The notes under the pieces: model-generated
Seen by the model: only the letters and a program-made list of their open reading frames with translations
The model's database searches: none
Told to the model about the DNA's origin: nothing
Source: Morchella semilibera
Lineage: Eukaryota > Ascomycota > Pezizomycetes > Pezizales > Morchellaceae
Direction of reading: 5' to 3'
Length of the DNA stretch: 64,000 nucleotides
NCBI GenBank assembly: GCA_009192285.1
Contig: WBVU01000012.1
Coordinates: forward strand, 1,612,001-1,676,000
Translations under genes and position numbers: made by a program
In this document: positions 56,204-64,000 of the stretch, in pieces
Position numbering within the stretch: position 1 is the stretch's first letter
How the letters are laid out: each line of letters opens with the position of its first letter

Positions 56204-56608
56204 ATGAAGGTTCGGAAAGGGCCCAAACCAAAGCCTATTAGGGATCGGAACCTCACGCTTCAGAACATAAGACCTATTAGACCATCATATAGCCATCAGC
56301 AGAAGGTCCGGGTTCTTGTATTCCTTTTCAATCACAAGGTCCCTAGCGAGTGTGAACCAGGAGAGCTACGCTCCCCTACACAGCGGGAAGCATCAGATAT
56401 CTCCGGTGTACCTCAACCTACAATCAGCTATTGGGTTAGGAAGCGAGAACAGATTGAGCAGTTTGGAGCAAACAGCAAAATCAATTCCATCCAGACTACA
56501 CCTTCAACATGTAGGTGGCCAGAGTTAGAGTCCCGCTTATATGATCTATTTCTCAGTCGCCGAGAAAAAGGTCAACCAATCTGTAGAGGTTGGTTTAGAC
56601 TCTACTGA
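56204..56608 (+). pseudogene. CENP-B/Psq-type HTH fragment of a pogo/Tc5-like transposase
   Basis: A 134-residue frame. Residues ~30-80 (QQKVRVLVFLFNHKVPS...REASDISGVPQPTISYWVRK) look like a helix-turn-helix of the Psq/CENP-B N-terminal kind. Residues ~105-132 (WPELESRLYDLFLSRREKGQ, then GWFR) look like the start of the second CENP-B-type HTH. The frame stops just there, and no DDE catalytic domain follows, so it is a 5' fragment of a DNA transposon or a captured DNA-binding module. Diverged tandem repeats lie downstream (56653-56860). Confidence 0.55.
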
Positions 56609-56652
56609 TTTCCAATGTATTTATTGGATTATTATTTCTATCAATACAACAA

Positions 56653-56860
56653 GGGGGGGGCCCTACCGCCAGCAAGGAACGAGTGATCAGGCGGTGGAGT
56701 TCATAACCTAGTGGCTTGTGAGCAGAGCGAGCCCATAGTGTTACCCAATCCATCTCATCTTTTTATTTTTCTTAGTAGGAGGGAACGGGGCTCCCCCCGC
56801 AGCGGGGGACGAGCAACTAGCGGGCGGGGCTCATGTAGAAGTGACTTGAGCGAAGCGAGG
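56653..56860 (+). repeat. Two diverged ~80-bp direct repeats
   Basis: Units at about 56653-56733 and 56785-56860 share GGGGSC...CCGC-AGC...GGRACGAG...GGCGG-G...TCAT...AGTGRCTTG...AGCGAG. They may form the non-coding tail of the transposon fragment just upstream. Confidence 0.5.
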
Positions 56861-57458
56861 ATGTCCTGGCACAAGGGCCAATCTGCTAGTTTACTGTACT
56901 AGTATGGAGAGCAGATAAGGTGAGATGGGTGCAGATACCTATATACAGCGGAGTGCATGGAGTGGAGTGGACGGAGTTTGCAGCAATAGAGCAAGGGATG
57001 GAGGGAGGTTCAAAGCTGCTAGCTCATCGATCCCTCTTCTCCTCCTCCTCCTTCTTCCTCTTCTTTGTGACATAGCTGTGCGTGTATGAGTGTGTGTATG
57101 AGGACTATCGCAACCTAGACCCTGACATTGCGTGGGCGGGGCGCGGTCGTCATGGGCTATCACTCGCATCTTGGCACTACGCGGGGTTATTTATTTATTT
57201 ATACCTCATACATGCATGCAGCGCGCCACGCGGGGTGGTGGGGGTGAGGGTGCTCGGCCAGGACTTGGAGTGTGGGCTGTAGGTTGCGCCGAGGGACTGG
57301 AATGCGCAGAAGGGGTTGCAGACTTGGGGGTCGTTAGGTGTACTAGGATAACCGGATGGGATGGGGGTGTGGGGTGTGAGAGAGGATTATGGACAGTCTC
57401 AGGCGGTGGAGAGGGCCGTGAAGACCGTTGCAGAGAACTACAGAATGCATAGTCTATA

Positions 57459-57776
57459 GACTGTCAGGGGACTGTGGACTCTAGAGGACTGGACACCGTC
57501 ACTTGAACGGACTGCATGGACTTAGATTGGAGTGCAGAGGACTACGGACTGCATAGGGCTACGGACTGCATAGGGCTGCGGACTGCAGGACTAAGACGGA
57601 CTGCAGGACTTGGACGGACTGCAGAGGACTACGAGCTATAGAGGACCGTCATCATAGACTGTATAGGACTATGGACTGCAGAGGACTACGGACTGCAGAG
57701 GACTACGGACTGCAGAGCTAGAGGACTATGGACTGCAGAGGACTACGAACTGCAGAGGACTACAAACTACAGACCT
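57459..57776 (+). repeat. Minisatellite, ~18-bp unit GGACTACGGACTGCAGA
   Basis: About 15 imperfect units of GGACTACGGACTGCAGA and shorter GGACTGCA variants across 300 bp, non-coding. The most regular part is 57660-57760. Confidence 0.9.
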
Positions 57777-60581
57777 TGCCCGGGGCCACCGTATACCACA
57801 AGAGTTACCAAATAGTGTTTGATAAATTGCTGTGATCTACGTCACATAGTATAGAAATTGGGAAAACATTAGCTAATTAGTCCATGATCCAGGTCCAAAA
57901 CCACCGAAGCAGCCCGAGACACTGCCGATCCAGTTCAAACATTCCAGGCCGGTGTAGTAATCACGACAGTATACCTCAGTGAGTTTCGTATAAATGGGTT
58001 CTGCACGCGCACGTCGGGTAAGCCCGGGGGGGGGGGCAGTCTTTTTCAAACTTGCAAACGGTGCATGGAGCTTAGCTATAGTTGTAACTGGCTACTACTA
58101 TATATATAAGGCACTCCATACAATAGCCAACAGGGAGCGGTTTTGGGCGTATTGCTGTACTGCTGTACTGGACTGCTTTCAGATTGCCAGCGTGTCCGTA
58201 TCACGACTTGGTGTTATACTGGAATCCCTAATAGCTGCTAGATTCGTCATGATCGATGCCTACGATCGTTAAGGCCACGGCCACAAAACGTAATGAATCA
58301 TTTGGGCGGAGACGAAACCATCCACTCAAGGGTCCACAGGGGGGGGGGGAAGAAGAAGCAGAAGAGAAACTACAAAAAACTTATAAGGGAGGTATACGTA
58401 TATATGCCCGACCTATTCGCTAGACAAGTGTACAAATTGCCGTGTTATCCATAAAAAAACACTTTACCTTAACTACCTATGATGGCCGGCACTGATCAGC
58501 CAACCCCCCCGGGAAGATATACGCGTATTTGTGGGTATTCAATGTTTACGGGTATTAGGCAAAGTGATTACATTTAGATTTACCGATTCCAATTTGACCT
58601 AAAGGATATATTAAGCCATGATCGATCATTTAACTTATAGTCCAGTCGTTTGGTCTAGCTAGCTAGTATGGGATCCACAAGCTCCTGTTTATTGATAAAA
58701 CCACGAAACATACCCCGCCCCGCCTCAGGGCCCTTAGGCATTACTCCCAGGTAACGTGGTACTCAGGGAGCCTTGTCCCATTGACCGGTTTGTACCCTTA
58801 CATGACTTGGAGGGAAGTAAAATGAAATGAAAATACATTATCTAGCTACCTATGGCCCGATCTCCTGCTCCCCCACCACCAAGAAGATTCCAAGTATGAT
58901 ACAATGAGAGCACAGTATATACCCAGAAACTGCCCTTGGCTACCCTCTAAGCAAGGAAGGGCCGGGGTTCCTCGTCCTTTTGGACCACTGCACTTAATTA
59001 GTATGCGGCCCAGGACGCTTGGGCGCTTGTCATCGTGGACCGCGCTGGTTCCAGGGAATTTGCACCGTGCACGGGCTCTGGCACGAGTGTAAAATGCATG
59101 AGTTAATGTGTACTTTTTGTTTTTTTCCTTTCCCTATGGTCATGATGGTGTAAGGTCGTTTAGTATATATCTGGTCCAAAGCACTGCGTATTTAGGTCCC
59201 GGCCACCAATAGGCCTTGGACATAAAATCGAGGGTGTGGGGTAATTCAACCGTAATCCCAGGTAATTGAGTTACTTTTGGCCGTGTTTTTTCCCCCCCGC
59301 AAATGGTTAATTGACACATAGATTCGCAAAAGGCAGAGGGAATGGGCATATGGGAAATGATGCTAGTGACAAGAAAAATCGCACCGCAATTGCGCACCGC
59401 ATCCTTGGCATAGGAGGGTTAGCCAATAACAACATCCTTGGCATATCGGTTTGCGGTAACCCATTAGAGGTCACTTCCTTCACCGCCAATCACTCGCTAA
59501 CAAACCCTAGCCCAATTAGCCACCACATTTACAAGTAGTATCTGGTCACGTGACATATCCAAATTGTAATCCCAGCCCCAACCCCAACCCCTCCCCGCAC
59601 AACAACAAAAATAGAGTAAACCACCATCACCGACATCATGCATTGATCGCATTACATATCTACGTCTGCTGACGCCGCGCGCTTCCCCAACCCCTCCCCT
59701 CTTTTCTCACAGCTAAACTGAGGCTGAACCCGAATCGCATCATCTGAAAGATCAGGGGGACTGAGAGGGGCTAGACAGGATAGCCAGCCAGATATAGTAG
59801 ATAGCCGCTGGCCGGCGCCGGTGAAGATGGAGACTCTACATACATGATGTAAAGCATCCCATGCGTATTAATTCTAGAATCACTATGCAGAAGCGTGGAA
59901 TAATAGTTTATAACTCGAGCTCTCTACCTTGTTGTATAATACCTACATGTATGTACCAGTAGTGAATGTTGTATGTTCTGTTTTCCCCTGGCTCTAGAAG
60001 CACAACAACCCCCACCCCACGACCGCGCAATCGAGAATCATGGTCAGCGTTGCCCCCTCCCTCCCCTCTCCTGCGAGTGGCCGGATCTGTTTTTTCTTTT
60101 TTTCCTTTTGCACATAAACTTCACCGCAGGCTGATTTATTTTATTTTTTGAACCGCCAAGCAAGAGAAATCTGATATGAGGTGGGTAATAGTAAAAAGAT
60201 AAAAATAAAATAACGGCTCTGTTTTATGCGACTTTGAAGAATAAATGATATCTAACAAAAGACAACTCTGCAACAGATGACGCCCCTAAAGATGAGGGCG
60301 AGAAAATAAAAGGAAATTTCGCTGATGAGCATCATATCGTGAAGCCGTAAAAAGAGAAAAATATGCCCCCCTACCATGACAATCCAAAAGCCCCTCAGTG
60401 CAGAAATAATGTAAATAGAAATAAAAACTCCTAGATCTCCCGCCGCCCATAACAAAACTGGCATTAAACCATTCAACAAGGTTTGAACAAATGAAAGAGA
60501 TGATGGTGATACACAAATAACCAATTATCTCATGAAACCGTACCATGCCATCAGGGGCAGCATCATCGTCATCGCAAAAGC
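57777..60581. other. Gene-poor spacer, 2.8 kb
   Basis: No supported gene. The 92-codon frame at 57994-58272 has no domain and ordinary spacer composition. G10 tracts near 58026 and 58339; one TACATGTA at 59944; a pyrimidine/T-rich stretch at 60080-60140. Confidence 0.5.
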
Positions 60582-62084
60582 CTAGAACTTTGATGGCTTG
60601 AAGATGTCGGACCACTTGATCTTGATAGGGTCAACCCGCTGGGTTTGTCCACCACCGGGGGTCTGAGTGAAAGTCACTGGGAGGGCGATCGGGTACTGTT
60701 GGCCAGCGATCTGTACATATTTAACGTACTTGCCATCGCCAACATGGACGGTGGGGGCCTTGTCTGCAGCTTCTTGAATTTGCCTGTAGTAGTCTTTGCG
60801 AAGAATGTTAGCCCGATTACATTCTAGTTTCCCATGAAACTTTGGGTTACTTACTCCTAATCTCCTTGGTACGGGCCCAGAGGTAATTTTGCTCAGTCTT
60901 GTCGACAACTCTGTGAACAAGGAAGTGATCGGGCTAAAAATTGACACATTGTTAAAACCGACGACTTAGAATCATAACGAAATTGAATTAATGTTTACCT
61001 CCTCAGTGTAAGCGATGGCGCGCTCGTCCAAAGCCTCTTTGCAAAGGTGAACTTTGGAAAACTTAGTGTAAGTTCTACGCCCCTTGTTCATGGCCTCATA
61101 TTTCATCCTCTCGGCATCAATGATGGCCTGAATCTTGGCCCTCTCCGCCTCATCAGCCTTTTTCTTGGCCTCTTCGGCTGCCTCCCGCTCTTTGAGGATT
61201 TTCTCTGCCTCCTCTTTTATCCGGGCCTTCTCGGCAGCCTCCCTCATCTCCTTTTCCTTTGCAGCATCTATCTCTTTTTGCCTTTGCATCTGCAACTTCT
61301 CGGAAACCTTACGCTCAATCTCCTCCACCCGCAGCTTGTCGAGTCTCGCATCTTCTGCCTCCTTCCTTATCCTTTCCTCCTCCTGCTTTCGCTTTTCGGT
61401 ATCTATATTGAGTTTCTGTAGCTCCCGCTCCATGAGGCGGAGCTTTGCGTTCAACTCTTCCTTTTCTTCATCAGCTGTCTTTTTACGGTAGAGTCCTACA
61501 GCCTGGGAGTTGGCCCCTTCCTCATAGGATTCGCACGAATCGCAAGACGGAGATCTTGAGTGGCGAACTTTTGAATGAGACCTGGATCCGTACGAGGAGT
61601 TGCTGTAAGTCGACCCTGCAGCGTTGTGGGTGTACCTCTTCTCTCCATCTCTACCATCGTAGTAATATTGGCCACTTGGAGAGCGGCCATGACGGCCCCT
61701 GGTACTAGCGGTTTTGGCTACCTCAATGTAGGCGAAGGATTGGTTACCGCGGGGGCGGGAGCGTTCTGAGCCGGAGCGGGATAAGGCTTGGCTGCTAGGA
61801 CCAACAACCAAGTGGCTAGCGTGATACATCCTCTCTCGCCCGCGATCATCCGGGACTCCAATGTAAGGCTCTCCCAGGGTGTTACGCCTGGTGCGTGAGC
61901 TATCGCGGGAGCGAGGTGGGGATCCTACCGGGGATACAGGGTATACAATAGGGGAGTTAGGCTCGGCATATTGGATGTTTGGAGACAATGGATACTGATC
62001 GTAGTTGGGCATGGGCGCCGGTGGTGGAGGAGCGTGGCTGACATAAGGGGACTGGAAGGGGGCGTTGTAATTATACTCCGACAT
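60582..62084 (-). CDS. Coiled-coil protein with a conserved C-terminal domain, function unknown
   Basis: Three exons in transcription order: 62084-60999, 60933-60855, 60793-60582, giving 458 residues, phases consistent. The open frame runs on upstream to 62153, but the first ATG is at 62084 (MSEYNYNAPFQSPYVSH). Layout: an N-terminal Pro/Tyr/Ser-rich region, an Arg/Ser-rich stretch (SRSHSKVRHSRSPSCD), then ~150 residues of charged coiled coil rich in Glu, Lys and Ala (DEEKEELNAKLRLMERELQK onward), then a compact C-terminus (YTKFSKVHLCKEALDERAIA, VHRVVDKTEQNYLWARTKEI, and the final WSDIFKPSKF). The C-terminal part recalls the ascomycete DUF8035 group, but I could not check this. Probably a cytoplasmic scaffold, which is inference. 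Confidence 0.8.
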
Positions 62085-64000
62085 TTCGATGTTGTTTCTG
62101 TGAAGAGGTTGCGGAAGTGGGGTAGGTGAGGTGGGGGAAATGTCACGAGACAAGAAGTATTTCCTTTTTCCTTTTCGCTGAATACAAAAAAAAGAGGGGC
62201 TGTGTAATCACGCAGTCACCCCAAAAGGACTGTTAAGATTTTCGTAGACTTTTTTTTGTTGTTGATCGTTAGGTCGTTGAGTAAGCGATAATAACTAGAG
62301 CGGGGCTGGCTGTCAATCAGTACTTAGTAGCAATAGCAAGGTTAAGTATTGAGAAATGGCAGCCCAGTGTGGGGGGGGAGAGACAACTATCAGAGACAGG
62401 ACAGAGGAGTGATGAGGGGAGAGGGGGAAATCAGGAAGCAAGAGGGTGATGGGGGCCTTTTAAGAATTCCCGTCACACACACACTGCGGCGAAGCTTTGA
62501 AGAGAGGGGGTGAGCAGCTATGGGGAAATGCCTGTGGTTTGGTAGGTCAGCGCTGGCACACACGGAACCAGCGAGAAGCTGCAGCAAAAACACCAAACGG
62601 GGCGCCAACTGCCAACCGCTGGCCTGCACCCAGAAGCAAACCCCTCCCCCTCCGGCCCATCGCCCTACATACCGTAGATAGGTAGGTACCATACAGGTCA
62701 TCTCTGCTAGACTTCCCCTCCCCAACAAACCCACCCCCGCCCTCTTCTACACTTGTGACCTCCCTCGTCCCCGAATGCTACTGGTGCCAGACATAGGTAT
62801 GCACATACCACCATAAATGCAGTAGTAGTATGTAGAGCCAATATGTACCCTCATTCAACTCGATGACACACTAATGCCATATAGCTTCTCTCAAATTTAA
62901 AATGAGACCCCAGTAAACTCCTACTCTTTTACTTTTGTTCTTGCCCAAACTGCCGGGCCTCTATTACACTTGCGCGGAAAGCAGTTGGTTGAGGCTAAGG
63001 GCCCAGTTGATGCCATGTATCTACTAGGTCTCTCGGCTGAAGTTCACGAATATGCTGCACCCTCCGGACCTTTTGTGTCACGCTTAGCGTAGGCATAAAG
63101 GGAAGAAAAGAAAGGGAAAAAAAAAAAAAATAGGCCAAGCAATATCGCAGTGGGGCGGTACACTGCAAGTAAGGTGTGGTTATTTATGACTCAACTGCAG
63201 GCTGGAGGGGGCACAGAACATAGGAAACAATCGCGATCTTGGATCCCCGCAGACGCCGGTACTGGAGATATATGTTCATGCAGCGAATCAAGACGCGAAC
63301 AAATGATGAATATTGTTGCCTTCTAATCCACTATACCACTCACAATTGAGCCTTTTTTTTTGGTAGCTCAGTTTTTCGAGAGCCGCTGACGTTTGTCACT
63401 ACTCTACGCTACATATTATGCACCTAGGTATCACTTTTGTGAGTCCAGAAGTATCACTGCTGGCATACTTAATGCTGTGCACAAAATCTACCAGCTACAT
63501 ATCTGCGGGTGCCTTACAGCAGCAACCTCATGAGTTCGCCACAAAAACGTTGGGAGTAATTGATTTTCATGAAAACATGGCCTTTCCTCCCTGTTAATTC
63601 CTCCCCTTCCCAAATCGGTTGCTCCAAGGGAATAAGCCTTAATAGATATAGTCTATGTAGATATAGTAAACGCCTAATTCTTAGACGCCAAAATCGCGCG
63701 GGGTTAGGTGTCTAAATACAGTTTCACACAAGTTTCGGAAAGGTTTGCATGGCGGACGACTAGAACAGAGCCTCAACTTTACCGCGCTCCTTGGATAGAT
63801 GCCAAGAATTCTACACAAACTCACGTACTTGGCTCCCCAGTATTAACCTGCCATTGCCCGGAGTATTCAACTCAGTAGAAACACGAGCCCTGACATATTC
63901 ACGATAGCTCAGGCACCCGACTCGTTGCTGAAAAATACCGTGTAACTTTATCCACAGATAAGGCGAACTTGAATCTCTCCACATACAATCTGTGTGTTAA
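62085..64000. other. Intergenic to window end
   Basis: Upstream region of the coiled-coil gene, then gene-free sequence with A15 near 63120 and T9 near 63352. On the minus strand near 63300-63350 there is a stretch with some tRNA D-arm character but no cloverleaf. No gene supported. Confidence 0.5.

Noticed and set aside
57994-58272. 92-codon frame with a hydrophobic middle
   Set aside because: Isolated, no homology recognised, and spacer-like composition next to a G10 tract.
63290-63360. Minus-strand segment resembling a tRNA D arm (GTGGTATAGTGGATTAG)
   Set aside because: The T arm and acceptor stem do not form, and the downstream B box is poor. Possibly a decayed tRNA, not supportable.

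Overview
This window comes from a filamentous ascomycete, class not determined. The evidence is short GT-AG introns (about 49-160 nt) with CTAAC-like branch sites, a Pezizomycotina-type gene set (PEX20, a WHI2-like BTB protein, RXT2, TRAPPC11, a CPC1/GCN4-type bZIP), and long gene-poor spacers holding decayed transposons. There are no bacterial operons and no CRISPR. I found no convincing tRNA or rRNA gene. Exon structures were worked out by hand from frame continuity, splice motifs and family resemblance.

Layout. 1-5.5 kb is a transposon graveyard: several LTRs of one family without internal regions, three copies of a ~140-bp MITE (one nested in an LTR-like repeat), two decayed Tc1/mariner transposases and a TA-flanked MITE. 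6.9-8.5 kb holds a cross-pathway-control bZIP gene (-) with short upstream ORFs and a Gcn4-type site. After 5.5 kb without genes come a WHI2-like gene (-) and PEX20 (-), the latter divergent from a short-form tRNase Z (+). 22.1-25.5 kb is a ~1059-residue conserved protein (+) with a KH-like segment. 26.3-28.9 kb is a secreted protein with a large His/Pro-rich insert (+). After 6 kb of gene-poor DNA come GID4/VID24 (+) and a giant sacsin-like gene of ~2750 residues with two Hsp90-like ATPase modules and a C-terminal BTB domain (+). TRAPPC11 (-) converges on it and is divergent from RXT2 (+). 56-58 kb holds a CENP-B-type transposon fragment and a minisatellite. 60.6-62.1 kb is a coiled-coil protein (-).

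The recognised genes serve general housekeeping: amino-acid starvation response, growth and stress signalling, peroxisomal import, tRNA 3' processing, glucose-regulated ubiquitylation, vesicle tethering or autophagy, and histone deacetylation. Nothing indicates a functional cluster. The most unusual items are the sacsin-BTB fusion, the His/Pro-rich secreted protein, and a palindromic octamer (TACATGTA) found at 21 places in spacers and at none I could see in coding exons.
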